The position numbers were made by a program, and so were the translations under genes. 64,000 bases of DNA from Marinobacter daepoensis DSM 16072 (GTDB lineage: Bacteria; Pseudomonadota; Gammaproteobacteria; Pseudomonadales; Oleiphilaceae). The notes under the pieces were generated by a model that was not told the DNA's origin, made no database searches, and worked only from the letters and a program-made list of their open reading frames with translations. This document shows positions 51,764 to 61,613 of the stretch, in pieces. Location: assembly GCF_000421165.1 (NCBI RefSeq), contig NZ_ATWI01000011.1:1-64000 (forward strand), in the 5' to 3' direction. Each line of letters opens with the position of its first letter. Positions within the stretch are counted from its first letter, which is position 1.

Positions 51764-53215
51764 ATGCTGATTATTCCTGCTGAGAACACCGTTAACTGGA
51801 GGCGCCCGCCCTGGGTGACCCTGGGGCTGATGATGGCGTGCCTGCTTGTGTTTCTGTTCTATCAGGGGGGCGACGAACGCAAGCTTGATGCGGCGCTTGA
51901 ACAGTATCTGGAGAGCGATCTGCTGGCACTGGAAGCCCCTGCGTACGAGGAATACCTGCAGCGGGAGATCCGGTTTGAGGGGAACCAGCAGCGGGTTCTG
52001 GAACTGCAGGAGTTTCAGCAACTGCAGGAAAATGAGGACGTGCTCTGGCAAGCCGCGACCCTTCTGCTGGACAGAGAATTTTTCCAGTATCTGCAGCAGA
52101 ACCGGGATCTGATCTGGGCGCCCGCAGAACGTACCTGTTGGCTGGAACACCGCTCGGTGATTGAAGACCTGTGGATCAGCCGGATGAGTGCCTATCAATT
52201 GGGCCTGGTGCCCGCTGAGTTCTCGCTTTACACGCTGATTACATACCAGTTCCTGCACGGTGGCTGGGGCCACATCCTTGGTAACCTGCTGTTTCTTTTC
52301 CTGCTGGGTTTTACGGTGGAAAAGGCATTGGGGCCGGGGCGTTTTCTGGTTGCGTATCTGCTCTGTGGTGCCTTGTCCGGAATGGTGTTCACGGTGTTTT
52401 CTTCCGACAGCCAGGTGCCGTTGGTGGGAGCGTCCGGTTCCATATCGGGTTTGATGGGAATGTACGTTGCTATTTATGGGTTGCAGCGCATCCGCTTTTT
52501 CTATTTTCTGGGCATCTATTTCAACTACTTCCGGGCGCCGGCCATTGCCATGTTGCCGGTCTGGCTGGGTAAGGAAATCTATGATTACTGGTTCGCCGGA
52601 GCCACTGGCATTGCTTATATGGCGCATGCCGGAGGGCTTGTGGCGGGTGCCGGACTGGTTGGGTTACTCGGCCAGAGCTGGCTGCAGGTAAAAGACGAGT
52701 TCTTTGAGCCTGAGCAGGAAGCGCAGGACGAGCAGTTTACCAGAGCCTACGCACAGGCGATGGCGAGCCTGGGCCGGATGGAGTTCGAACAGGCACGGCG
52801 CCAGTTTGAGGCTCTGCGTGAGCGCTATCCAGACCGGCCGATTCTGCTTGAGCACCTGTATCACCTGGCGAAACTCCGACCGGATCTGGAAGCCTATCGC
52901 CTGCGGGCCGAAGAGCTTATGGCCGACGCCATTACCCGGCATCAGCCTGAACAGATGGTTGCGGTGTGGCAGGAGTATCTGAGCAAGGGTGAAGCCTTTC
53001 ACCCGCTGGCCCCGGAGGCCCACAACCGGGTTTTGTTTGCCAGCCTGAAACGACACGATTTCAAGGCCGCGGAGAAAGCGTTTGAAAGGATGCGGACCCG
53101 GGCTCAGCCAGACATGGTTAATGAAGCCTGTCGGCTGCTGGTGGCTGAATTCGAGAAGCTTCAGATGGAACCAAAGGCCCGGCACTACCGGCAGTTGCTG
53201 AACCCACCCGCTTGA
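51764..53215 (+). CDS. Rhomboid intramembrane serine protease with C-terminal helical repeats
   Basis: A 483-residue membrane protein. The first helix (about 17-33) is followed by a 115-residue charged, coiled-coil-like region, then the rhomboid core: HGGWGHILGN (H165, H170, N174), catalytic S224 in GASGS and catalytic H288 in AHAGG. Residues after about 310 are helical repeats resembling TPRs (ARRQFEALRERYPDRPILLEHL, cited in part). No clear Shine-Dalgarno site precedes ATG 51764. It is convergent with a zinc-finger/TPR-like membrane gene. A second rhomboid occurs at 7706-8800 with different accessory domains. Confidence 0.88.
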   Translation: MLIIPAENTVNWRRPPWVTLGLMMACLLVFLFYQGGDERKLDAALEQYLESDLLALEAPAYEEYLQREIRFEGNQQRVLELQEFQQLQENEDVLWQAATLLLDREFFQYLQQNRDLIWAPAERTCWLEHRSVIEDLWISRMSAYQLGLVPAEFSLYTLITYQFLHGGWGHILGNLLFLFLLGFTVEKALGPGRFLVAYLLCGALSGMVFTVFSSDSQVPLVGASGSISGLMGMYVAIYGLQRIRFFYFLGIYFNYFRAPAIAMLPVWLGKEIYDYWFAGATGIAYMAHAGGLVAGAGLVGLLGQSWLQVKDEFFEPEQEAQDEQFTRAYAQAMASLGRMEFEQARRQFEALRERYPDRPILLEHLYHLAKLRPDLEAYRLRAEELMADAITRHQPEQMVAVWQEYLSKGEAFHPLAPEAHNRVLFASLKRHDFKAAEKAFERMRTRAQPDMVNEACRLLVAEFEKLQMEPKARHYRQLLNPPA

Positions 53216-53226
53216 AGGGGTGGGTT
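53201..53226. terminator. Hairpin between convergent genes
   Basis: AACCCACC (53201-53208) pairs with GGTGGGTT (53219-53226) around a 10-base loop. It lies across the end of the rhomboid gene, 8 bases from the convergent stop, with no T run. Confidence 0.45.
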
Positions 53227-53233
53227 CAGGCCG

Positions 53234-54688
53234 TCAGTCAGACACCTGGAAGCTGGCTTTTGGCCCCTTCAACGGCTGTTGATTGCTGGCCTGGGCGAGC
53301 CAGACATCGATGTGTTCGTGCACCGGATGGTTGGTGCAGCGTTTCTTGATGAACGACAGAAACGCGCTGGCCTTTTCCCACTGCTGAAGTCCATTCGCCA
53401 GCGCCTGGGCTACGATCAGATAGGCCGGGGCCAGCTGATCACTGTCAGGAAAACGCTTGTGGAAATCCTGCAGTAAACGGATCGCGGCCTTGTAGTGCCC
53501 CCGATGGTACAGGGTTCCAGCACACTGGACGGCCAGCTCCGGGTCGTCCACCTGAAAATTTGGTGTGGCCGTCTGCAAGCTCTGGATCAGCTGATTGAGG
53601 CTGTCACCTTCGTGTCGTTGGGCCAGCCAGGCCATGATCCGGGGATGATAGCGATACAGCGCTTCAGCATCGTGACGGGCGGTCAGCAACTGATAGAGCT
53701 GACCGATGCGGGTTGCGTTGGTCCGGTCCCGTTTCAGGGCCTCCTCAAGCATGCTCTGCACCCGATCGTAGTTGCCATCCTTGAGGTTCATATCCAGATC
53801 AGCATCAAACCGACTGCTTCGGTCCCGCTGATGCTGATCGGCGTCGGGCAGGTCGTCCTGCAGGTCTGAGGCAAACCCCAGTTCCTCCTGATACTGAAAC
53901 AGCAGGTACCCGAGCATGTGAAACAGGATCAGGGTGAAGGTGCTGTTCAGGAAGCCCGCCAGAGGTTGTGCGACCCACATTGGGAAGTGGTTGACGGCGA
54001 AATCCTGTGCAGCCCCGGACGCGAGGGTCAGCAGAATCAGGTAACCGTAGAGCAGAAAGTAAGGTGTGCCGATGCGCGAGATCAGCACGGCCAGGTTCAT
54101 CGGGTTCACCGCCGCTCCCACGGAACGCTCCATGGCCAGAACCATGATGCTGGCGGGCAAGGCGAGAACCACGAACGCAACGGCCAGCATCATCAGTATC
54201 GGCCCGCCTAACATGGCGGCTGCGGCTACCAGAGCCCCCATCAAGATGAAGACCAGAAACTGAAGCAGCACGATGTCAAACCCGCTACCGGTAAACGCAA
54301 CCGAGACCGGGGGCGGTTTCAGATGACCTTCGGCAGTGTGATTGATGACCGCGTAGGTGTATTTGAACAGGGCCAGAGCGAGTACCAGCCAGATCATCAG
54401 GCCGATGAGGTTGGCAGGCGCGACAATCGGGACCAGTGTACAAATAGCGATGACGATCAGGGGGTCTGTGTGGAAGGGGTAGCGGAAAAATGCCCCCACC
54501 CGCTGCCAGAACGGAACAACTTCGGTGGCTGCACCCAGGTAGCGCATGGCTTTGTTGCATCGTGGACAAAGCGCCCGGCGCTGTCGGGTGTCGGCGTCTG
54601 GCATACAGCGGCTGCAATAGTGAGTCTGGCATTCGCTACAGTGCCACTTGGCAGGGTCACCAGGGTGGTAATGACAATCGTGCTTCAC
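53234..54688 (-). CDS. Zinc-finger membrane protein with C-terminal helical repeats
   Basis: A 484-residue protein. Residues 4-45 hold a B-box-like zinc finger (CHYHPGDPAKWHCSECQTHYC, cited in part, then CPRC). Six or so hydrophobic segments follow between about 78 and 275. The C-terminal 190 residues are helical and TPR-like (DRVQSMLEEALKRDRTN). GTG at 54688 is the start, with AAGGG 6 bases upstream. I recognise no full-length family. Zinc finger, membrane helices and TPR-like tail recur in the two rhomboid genes of this window in different order, which may reflect a shared job in handling membrane proteins (inference). Confidence 0.7.
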   Translation of the reverse strand: MKHDCHYHPGDPAKWHCSECQTHYCSRCMPDADTRQRRALCPRCNKAMRYLGAATEVVPFWQRVGAFFRYPFHTDPLIVIAICTLVPIVAPANLIGLMIWLVLALALFKYTYAVINHTAEGHLKPPPVSVAFTGSGFDIVLLQFLVFILMGALVAAAAMLGGPILMMLAVAFVVLALPASIMVLAMERSVGAAVNPMNLAVLISRIGTPYFLLYGYLILLTLASGAAQDFAVNHFPMWVAQPLAGFLNSTFTLILFHMLGYLLFQYQEELGFASDLQDDLPDADQHQRDRSSRFDADLDMNLKDGNYDRVQSMLEEALKRDRTNATRIGQLYQLLTARHDAEALYRYHPRIMAWLAQRHEGDSLNQLIQSLQTATPNFQVDDPELAVQCAGTLYHRGHYKAAIRLLQDFHKRFPDSDQLAPAYLIVAQALANGLQQWEKASAFLSFIKKRCTNHPVHEHIDVWLAQASNQQPLKGPKASFQVSD

Positions 54689-54900
54689 GTGAGACCCTTC
54701 ATGATCCGTCAGAAATCAGCCGTCAATGATGACAGAACTGGCCAGGGCCCGCATCCGTTGTGTTCACACTTATAACAACGAAGCTTGTTCTGAGGTTGTG
54801 TGGTTGTTGGCGATGCTATTCACAAAACTGATTCCGAACATTCACAGAAGAACGGTTGAACTATGATGTTTCGATGCAATAGTTAAAGGAGATTTCCGAG

Positions 54901-54908
54901 AAGGAGGT
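54901..54908 (+). promoter_or_regulatory. Near-perfect Shine-Dalgarno site of acnA
   Basis: AAGGAGGT matches the whole anti-Shine-Dalgarno complement and lies 5 bases before the ATG at 54914. It fixes the start and predicts high translation. The 225-base upstream region holds TTATAAC and TATGATG -10-like sites without a good -35. Confidence 0.85.
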
Positions 54909-54913
54909 ATCGC

Positions 54914-57673
54914 ATGTCGAGTTCAACCCTGAGTAAAGACAGCCTGAACACTCTGTCCTCGCTGAGTGCGGGTGGCAAAACGTTCCACTACTACAGTTTG
55001 CCGAAAGCGGCTGGTGCCTTGGGTGACCTGAACCGTTTACCGTTTTCGCTGAAAGTGTTGCTGGAGAACCTGTTACGGAACGAAGATGGCCTGACGGTTG
55101 ACCGCTCGCATGTCGATGCCATGGTGCAGTGGCTGGAAACGCGAACGTCTGACACAGAAATTCAGTTCCGTCCGGCCCGTGTGCTGATGCAGGATTTCAC
55201 GGGTGTGCCGGGTGTGGTTGACCTGGCCGCCATGCGCGAAGCAGTTAAGAACGCGGGCAAGGACCCCGCGCTGATCAATCCGTTGTCGCCGGTGGATCTG
55301 GTGATTGACCACTCGGTGATGGTTGATAAGTATGGCACCCCGTCGGCGTTCAGTGACAACGTGGCCATTGAGATGGAGCGTAATCAGGAGCGCTACGAAT
55401 TTCTGCGGTGGGGGCAACAGGCGTTCGACAACTTCCGCGTGGTGCCGCCGGGTACGGGAATTTGCCATCAGGTGAATCTGGAGTACCTTGGCAAAACGGT
55501 GTGGCAAAAAGAAGTAGAGGGTAAAACCCTCGCCTATCCGGACACTCTGGTGGGGACCGACTCCCACACCACTATGATCAACGGCCTGGGCATTCTGGGC
55601 TGGGGTGTCGGCGGGATTGAAGCGGAAGCTGCGATGCTGGGCCAGCCGGTCTCGATGCTGATTCCCGAAGTCATCGGGTTCAAGATTACCGGCAAACTGC
55701 GAGAGGGCATTACTGCCACGGATCTGGTGCTGACCGTGGTGGAAATGCTGCGCAAGAAGGGCGTTGTCGGAAAATTTGTGGAGTTCTATGGTGATGGCCT
55801 GAAGGATATGCCGGTGGCCGACCGGGCGACCATTGCCAACATGGCGCCGGAATATGGCGCCACCTGTGGCTTTTTCCCGGTTGATGATCAGACCCTCACC
55901 TACCTGCGTCTGACCGGTCGGGATGAAGCCTTACTGGAGTTGGTGGAAGCTTATGCCAAAGCCCAGGGATTGTGGCGGGAGCCCGGCCATGAGCCGGCCT
56001 ACACCGACACTCTGGAACTGGATATGGGCGACGTGGAAGCCAGTCTTGCGGGGCCAAAACGGCCTCAGGACCGGGTGCCTCTGAAAAATATGAAAGCCGC
56101 GTTCGAATTGTTGATGGAAACCGCCGAAGGTCCGGCGAGGCAGCAGGAGAGCCGGCTGGAATCGGAAGGTGGCCAGACCGCCGTGGGTGTGGACGACAGC
56201 TACCATCACCCGGCCAGCCAGCCATTGGAGATGAACGGTGAGGTAAGCCGTCTGGACCCCGGGGCTGTGGTAATTGCCGCCATTACCTCTTGCACCAACA
56301 CCTCGAACCCCAGTGTGATGATGGCGGCGGGGCTGATTGCCCGGAATGCCGTGGCGAAAGGACTGAAAACCAAACCCTGGGTGAAAACGTCTCTGGCTCC
56401 CGGCTCCAAGGTGGTGACCGATTACCTGAAAGTGGCCGGTCTGCAGGAGGATCTGGACCACCTGGGATTCAATCTGGTGGGGTATGGCTGCACCACCTGC
56501 ATCGGGAATTCCGGCCCGCTGCCAGAGGCGGTGGAAAAAGCCATCAATGACGGTGACCTGACCGTTGCCTCAGTGTTGTCCGGGAACCGTAACTTTGAAG
56601 GCCGGGTACACCCCCTTGTTAAAACTAACTGGCTGGCGTCGCCACCACTGGTGGTGGCCTATGCGTTGGCGGGCAACGTCCGGCTGGATTTGAGCAAAGA
56701 CCCTCTTGGCACGGACCGGGAGGGCCACCCGGTGTACCTGAATGACCTGTGGCCCAGCCAGGCGGATATTGCTGAAGCCGTTGAAAAAGTGAAAACCGAC
56801 ATGTTCCGCAAGGAGTATGGCGAAGTGTTTGAAGGGGATGAGATCTGGAGATCCATCACGGTGCCTGAGAGTAAAGTGTATGAGTGGAGTGGCCAGTCCA
56901 CCTACATTCAGCACCCGCCGTTCTTTGACGGGATGGGGGCGCAGCCGGAGCCGGTCAATGACATCACCGATGCCCGCATCCTGGCATTGCTGGGGGACTC
57001 GGTGACCACTGACCACATCTCACCGGCTGGTTCCTTCAAACCTGACACGCCAGCAGGGCAATACCTGCAGGCGCGCGGGGTGGCGCCGAAAGACTTCAAC
57101 TCCTATGGCTCCCGCAGGGGCAACCATGAGGTGATGATGCGGGGCACCTTCGCCAACGTACGCATCCGGAATGAAATGCTGGATGGCGTGGAAGGTGGTT
57201 ACACCCGGTTTGTGCCCACGGGTGAGCAAATGGCCATCTACGATGCGGCCATGAAGTACCAGGAACAGGGCACGCCTCTGGTGGTGATTGCTGGTAAGGA
57301 ATACGGCACCGGTTCCAGCCGGGATTGGGCTGCCAAGGGCACGCGCTTGTTGGGCGTGAAGGCGGTGGTGGCGGAATCCTACGAACGGATTCATCGCTCC
57401 AATTTAATCGGGATGGGGGTCATGCCCCTGCAATTCCCGGATGGAGTTGATCGCAAGACCCTGAACCTGAAGGGTGAGGAAACCATCAGCATTGAGGGGT
57501 TAGCTGGCGATATCACGCCGGGCCAGACGCTGACCATGACGGTGACCTACACCGATGGTTCCACCGAAGCCTGCGAGCTGACGTCGCGGATTGATACGGC
57601 GAACGAGGCGGTGTATTTCCAGCACGGGGGCATCCTGCATTACGTTGTGCGGGAAATGCTGAAAAGCGCCTGA
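54914..57673 (+). CDS. acnA: Aconitate hydratase A
   Basis: A 919-residue TCA-cycle enzyme that interconverts citrate and isocitrate using a 4Fe-4S cluster. The cluster cysteines are C460 (SCTNTSNPS), C526 and C529 ([10 protein letters not shown]). The C-terminal swivel domain carries [10 protein letters not shown]. Length and order match AcnA rather than AcnB or methyl-aconitate enzymes. It is monocistronic and followed by a hairpin that reaches into the convergent kinase gene. Cytoplasmic; its mRNA may also be stress-regulated as in other bacteria, though no iron- or oxidative-stress site was identified. Confidence 0.97.
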   Translation: MSSSTLSKDSLNTLSSLSAGGKTFHYYSLPKAAGALGDLNRLPFSLKVLLENLLRNEDGLTVDRSHVDAMVQWLETRTSDTEIQFRPARVLMQDFTGVPGVVDLAAMREAVKNAGKDPALINPLSPVDLVIDHSVMVDKYGTPSAFSDNVAIEMERNQERYEFLRWGQQAFDNFRVVPPGTGICHQVNLEYLGKTVWQKEVEGKTLAYPDTLVGTDSHTTMINGLGILGWGVGGIEAEAAMLGQPVSMLIPEVIGFKITGKLREGITATDLVLTVVEMLRKKGVVGKFVEFYGDGLKDMPVADRATIANMAPEYGATCGFFPVDDQTLTYLRLTGRDEALLELVEAYAKAQGLWREPGHEPAYTDTLELDMGDVEASLAGPKRPQDRVPLKNMKAAFELLMETAEGPARQQESRLESEGGQTAVGVDDSYHHPASQPLEMNGEVSRLDPGAVVIAAITSCTNTSNPSVMMAAGLIARNAVAKGLKTKPWVKTSLAPGSKVVTDYLKVAGLQEDLDHLGFNLVGYGCTTCIGNSGPLPEAVEKAINDGDLTVASVLSGNRNFEGRVHPLVKTNWLASPPLVVAYALAGNVRLDLSKDPLGTDREGHPVYLNDLWPSQADIAEAVEKVKTDMFRKEYGEVFEGDEIWRSITVPESKVYEWSGQSTYIQHPPFFDGMGAQPEPVNDITDARILALLGDSVTTDHISPAGSFKPDTPAGQYLQARGVAPKDFNSYGSRRGNHEVMMRGTFANVRIRNEMLDGVEGGYTRFVPTGEQMAIYDAAMKYQEQGTPLVVIAGKEYGTGSSRDWAAKGTRLLGVKAVVAESYERIHRSNLIGMGVMPLQFPDGVDRKTLNLKGEETISIEGLAGDITPGQTLTMTVTYTDGSTEACELTSRIDTANEAVYFQHGGILHYVVREMLKSA

Positions 57674-57690
57674 GGCCAGCGCCAGCCAAA

Positions 57691-57719
57691 GGGAATCGGT
57701 GTGTCAGGCACCGGTTCCC
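57691..57719. terminator. Hairpin between convergent acnA and sensor-kinase genes
   Basis: GGGAATCGGTG (57691-57701) pairs with CACCGGTTCCC (57709-57719), with one G-T pair, around a 7-base loop. It overlaps the end of the kinase gene and has no T run. Confidence 0.5.
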
Positions 57720-59770
57720 GGCGGTTCTGATCGCGGCAGGGTGACCCAAAACGTGGCTCCCAGGCCTTCCTTCGACTCGAACCCGATCTCGCCCCCCATC
57801 GCGAGCATCAGTTCACGGGTAATGGCCAGGCCCAGCCCCGTTCCCTCCTTGCTCCGGCTGGATGAAGCATCGGCCTGGGCGAACTTCTGGAATATTCTGG
57901 GCTTGAAGCTTGCCGGAACACCGGGCCCCGAGTCCTGAACGGCAATGCGGGCTTCCGGGCCCTGTGCGTCGATCTCAACAGTGACCTGGCCTTGCTCTGG
58001 CGAGAACTTGACGGCGTTTGAGAGCAGGTTTGCCAGAGCCTGTTTAAGCCGAAGTTTGTCATAGTGTGCCGTCAGCCCTGGCGTGAGGTTGTTCAGGTGA
58101 ATCGAAACCCGGCGTAGCCTGGCATAGGGTTGTATTTCCTCAATGGCCGATACCACACACGCTTCGAGTTCCTGCTTCCGGGCCTCCAGCGGCATATTGC
58201 CAGAGATCAGTTTCTCAATGTCCAGCAGGTCATCAATCAGCACCTTCAGGTGATCGGCATTGCGTTTGGCGATGGCCAGCATGCCTCGGGTTTTCTCTGG
58301 GACCTTGCCAGCCGCCCCGCCCAGAATCAGGCCAAGGGAGCCCGAGATGGAGGTTAACGGCGTCCGCAGTTCATGGCTGACGGTGGAAATGAACTGATTC
58401 TTCATCTGCTCGGCTTCGTACCGCTCGTTGATATCAACGATGTAGCCATGCCAGAGAATGCTGCCATCAGGCAGTTTTTCGGGATTGGCCTGGCCTTCCA
58501 CCCAGTGCCAGGCGTTGCCGTGCCACTGAATACGGTAGCGCTGATGCCAGCGGCTCAGGGCTTTGGCCGATCGCTTGATAGACTCTGCCACCACCGGCAG
58601 ATCTTCAGGATGAATGGTGCTGAAGACCGGCGAGGCATCCCGGGCAGCGTCCTCCGCACTGATGTTGTAGATGTGCTGGATACCGTTGCTGGTGTAGGGA
58701 AAGGTGCTGTGGCCGTCGGGCCAGAGCCGGTATTGATACAGCATGCCGGGGGCATTGGCGACGAGCTTTTCCAGTGTCGCAGCCTGCCTGGAGTGATGAA
58801 TGGCGTCGGCAACCCAGCGGGCGAGCAGGTTGACGAACATCTTTTCGGTTTCCGTAAATGGCGGTCGTCGGGGTGCCTGGGATGAAAAATTCAGGGTTCC
58901 GATCAGGGCCTCATCAATCCAGATTGGCGCAGCCAGGTAGCTTTCCAGTCCAAAGGCACCATAGCAGGGATGAGTCTGGAATCGTGACCGGCCCATATGG
59001 TTGATGGCCAGCACTTCGCCGTGTTCCAGCAGCAGTGAACAATAGGTTTGTTCAAGAGGCAGCGTCAGGCCGTTCGCAAGTGTCTGGTTTCGACGTTCAT
59101 GGTGCCAGAGTACGGTGTAGGTCCCGCCAGTGATCTCACTGACAATCGCAGTGTCGGTGCCCAGGAACCGGTTTGCGCGTTCCAGTGCCTCGGGGATGGC
59201 AGTATCCAGATCCCCTTTGATTTCCAGAACGATCTCGTTGAGGGTATTCAGTGCCCGGGTTCGCTCGCTGTAGTAATTTCCCAGTTCCTGAAACTGGAGT
59301 TCGCGTTCCAGAATGTCCGCCAGATCCCGGAGCTTCATCTGATCGTCGTCGGAAAACGTGCGCGGGGTTCGGTCAATGATGCACAGAGTGCCAATGCGAA
59401 AGCCGGAGCGATCCTCCAGAGGAGCGCCTGCGTAAAAACGGATCCGCGGTTCGCCAGTCACCAGGGGATTGTCTGAGAAACGCTCATCAGCAAGAGCATC
59501 GGAGACCACAAAGGCCTCGGATTTCAGAATGGCGTGGCCACAGAACGAAATGTCCCGGCCGGTTTCCCGGACACCGAGGCCGTAACAGGACTTGAACCAC
59601 TGACGATCCCGGTCGACCAGAGAGACCAGTGCAATCGGAACGTCAAACAGACTGGCTGCGAGCCGGGTGACCCTGTCAAAACGTTCCTCCGGCGGGGTAT
59701 CGAGCAGTTTTGTGGCCTCCAGAGCGGAGAGTCTCTGGGGCTCTTCTGGTGGTTGCTCAGGAAATTTCAT
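57704..59770 (-). CDS. Soluble sensor histidine kinase with two GAF domains and a PAS domain
   Basis: A 688-residue kinase without membrane segments. GAF domains occupy about 15-165 and 180-330 (LDTPPEERFDRVTRLAASLF, cited in part; then the LALVSLVDRDRQWFKS-type stretch in the first). A PAS domain follows (about 335-450). The HisKA phospho-acceptor is H466 in VSHELRTPLTS, and the HATPase domain has GPGVP and GLGLAI boxes. ATG at 59770 overlaps the stop of the upstream kinase by 4 bases (ATGA), so the two kinases are translationally coupled. It has no receiver of its own, so it probably acts on the divergent Hpt/receiver proteins. Confidence 0.9.
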   Translation of the reverse strand: MKFPEQPPEEPQRLSALEATKLLDTPPEERFDRVTRLAASLFDVPIALVSLVDRDRQWFKSCYGLGVRETGRDISFCGHAILKSEAFVVSDALADERFSDNPLVTGEPRIRFYAGAPLEDRSGFRIGTLCIIDRTPRTFSDDDQMKLRDLADILERELQFQELGNYYSERTRALNTLNEIVLEIKGDLDTAIPEALERANRFLGTDTAIVSEITGGTYTVLWHHERRNQTLANGLTLPLEQTYCSLLLEHGEVLAINHMGRSRFQTHPCYGAFGLESYLAAPIWIDEALIGTLNFSSQAPRRPPFTETEKMFVNLLARWVADAIHHSRQAATLEKLVANAPGMLYQYRLWPDGHSTFPYTSNGIQHIYNISAEDAARDASPVFSTIHPEDLPVVAESIKRSAKALSRWHQRYRIQWHGNAWHWVEGQANPEKLPDGSILWHGYIVDINERYEAEQMKNQFISTVSHELRTPLTSISGSLGLILGGAAGKVPEKTRGMLAIAKRNADHLKVLIDDLLDIEKLISGNMPLEARKQELEACVVSAIEEIQPYARLRRVSIHLNNLTPGLTAHYDKLRLKQALANLLSNAVKFSPEQGQVTVEIDAQGPEARIAVQDSGPGVPASFKPRIFQKFAQADASSSRSKEGTGLGLAITRELMLAMGGEIGFESKEGLGATFWVTLPRSEPPGTGA

Positions 59771-61545
59771 GATCCGGCTCCCTGGGTGAATTCCTGTCGG
59801 GGCATCTCAACCCAGAAATGGGCTCCCTGATCGTAATAGTAGCCGACGCTGCCGTGCATCAGGTGCGCGAGTTCTCGGCAAATGGCCAAACCCAGGCCGG
59901 TGCCTGACTGGGCCTGATGTGATGAAGGGTTGGCCTGGGCGAAACGCTCGAACAAGTGGGGAATGAAGGCGGTGTCCACGCCCGGGCCCGCGTCGGTGAC
60001 GGTAAACCGGATAGTCTGGTGGTCCACCTTTCGGGCTGAAAGTTCCACAGTGCCATGCTTGGGAGAGAACTTGATGGCGTTGCTGATGAAGTTGTCCAGA
60101 ATCTGACGCAATCGCTGGGGATCGGCCAGCGCAACCATGTCGTTTGCGGTGTGGTTGGCCCGAAGGCTGACGTGATAATGGGCAGCCATGCTGCGGTTGC
60201 CTTCGGCGGATCGCTCCAGAGCCTCCGTTACGTGGATGGGTTTGGGATCAATGGCCAATTTGCCGGCAATGGCCTTGTTGAAGTCCAGCAGGTCTGAGAT
60301 CAGCAGCTGAAGCTGTTCCCCGTTCCGCAAAGCCACCTCGACCATCTTCTGGGCTTTCTCTGGCAGCGGACCGGCGGCCTGTTTGTTCAGTAGTTTGAGG
60401 GAGCCGTTGATGGAGGTCAGCGGGGTCCGGAGTTCATGGCTGACGGTGGAGACGAACTGGTCTTTCATGGTGTCCAGCGCCTCCCGTTCTTCCATTAGCC
60501 GGTTAAAGGCCCGGGCCAGATTCCGGGTCTCCGGGGGGCCTTTGGGTTTCAGCCGGCGCGTGGATGAGGCCCCGTCGACCATGGCCCGGATCTTTGAGGA
60601 CATGTTCTCCAGGGGGCGGGTAGCGGTCCGGGCCAGCAACCAGGATAAAGACGCCAGAATCAGCGCCGCCAGCAGGCTCAGCAGCAGAAAGTTTGCAAAC
60701 GAGGCTCTGGCCGGGCCAGTTACCCGTTCGTAGGGCTCGGCACTCAAAAACAGCCAGCCGACCCGCTCCAGATGACGGGTGGCGTAAATCCAGCGTCGGC
60801 CGTCTTTGTCGGTCACAAGGCCTGAGGTTACACCGGACAGGGCCGCATCAATAATCAGATTCTCGCCAGGGGCCGGGAGTGGTGGCATGGGGGTTCCGGG
60901 TGTCAGGGAGTCGACCTGGGCAAAGTGTTCGGTATCCAGAACCTTGAAGATCTCACTGTTGTTCTCGCTCAATGAGGCGGGAATGATGCCAGATTCGGCA
61001 AGGTTGATGCTGCCTCCGGCCAGGCCGAGCAGGTCGCCTTCATCACTGATGATCGGTGCGAGAAAGGACAACAGCGGCAACCCGGTGGTCCGCCCGATGA
61101 TGGGGCGGCTGATCACTGCCTCGTGGCGGTTCAGGGCTTCCCGGAAATGAGGGCGGTCAGCATAGCGGGTGCCAAGGCGGCCCGGCACAAAACGGTTTTC
61201 TGCAAGGGCGACTCCCTGATCGTCGAAGATCAGCAAGCCGCCTTCAAAGTAGGTTTCCAGGCTGGGTTGGCGGCCCAGACGCTCTTTCAGTTCCGGTAAA
61301 GGCAGCAGGTTGTCCCCGTCGGACAGAAAAGCGGAAAACGCTTTCAGGGCTTCCAGCCGTATTTGAAGTTGTTGATCCACAATCCGGGCGGCGGATTCGG
61401 TTTCCAGAAGTTGCCGTTGGGTCAGTACATCCTCGAAATCCCGGACGAGTCCGTTGTAAGCCAGAACAAGGACGGCCGCCATAGTGGCTATACTGCTGGA
61501 GATGGTGATCAGGGTAACTCGGATACCTAACGATGGGGATCTCAA
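59767..61545 (-). CDS. Membrane sensor histidine kinase with Cache-like periplasmic domain
   Basis: A 592-residue kinase. Two membrane helices (about 10-30 and 283-305) flank a periplasmic Cache-type sensor (with RPHFREALNRHEAVISRPIIG, cited in part, typical of dCache). HAMP follows, then HisKA with phospho-acceptor H370 in VSHELRTPL and HATPase with DAGPGVD and GLGLAICRE. TTG at 61545 is the start, with AAGGA 6 bases before it. It begins the leftward two-kinase operon and is divergent, 68 bases apart, from the Hpt-receiver-GGDEF gene. Together they look like a phosphorelay. Confidence 0.9.
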   Translation of the reverse strand: MRSPSLGIRVTLITISSSIATMAAVLVLAYNGLVRDFEDVLTQRQLLETESAARIVDQQLQIRLEALKAFSAFLSDGDNLLPLPELKERLGRQPSLETYFEGGLLIFDDQGVALAENRFVPGRLGTRYADRPHFREALNRHEAVISRPIIGRTTGLPLLSFLAPIISDEGDLLGLAGGSINLAESGIIPASLSENNSEIFKVLDTEHFAQVDSLTPGTPMPPLPAPGENLIIDAALSGVTSGLVTDKDGRRWIYATRHLERVGWLFLSAEPYERVTGPARASFANFLLLSLLAALILASLSWLLARTATRPLENMSSKIRAMVDGASSTRRLKPKGPPETRNLARAFNRLMEEREALDTMKDQFVSTVSHELRTPLTSINGSLKLLNKQAAGPLPEKAQKMVEVALRNGEQLQLLISDLLDFNKAIAGKLAIDPKPIHVTEALERSAEGNRSMAAHYHVSLRANHTANDMVALADPQRLRQILDNFISNAIKFSPKHGTVELSARKVDHQTIRFTVTDAGPGVDTAFIPHLFERFAQANPSSHQAQSGTGLGLAICRELAHLMHGSVGYYYDQGAHFWVEMPRQEFTQGAGS

Positions 61546-61613
61546 CTGTCGTCCTTAGTGGCGTGGCCGCGAACCGGAAAACGTGCTTTCATAGAGCTTA
61601 GAGTATTTCCAGA

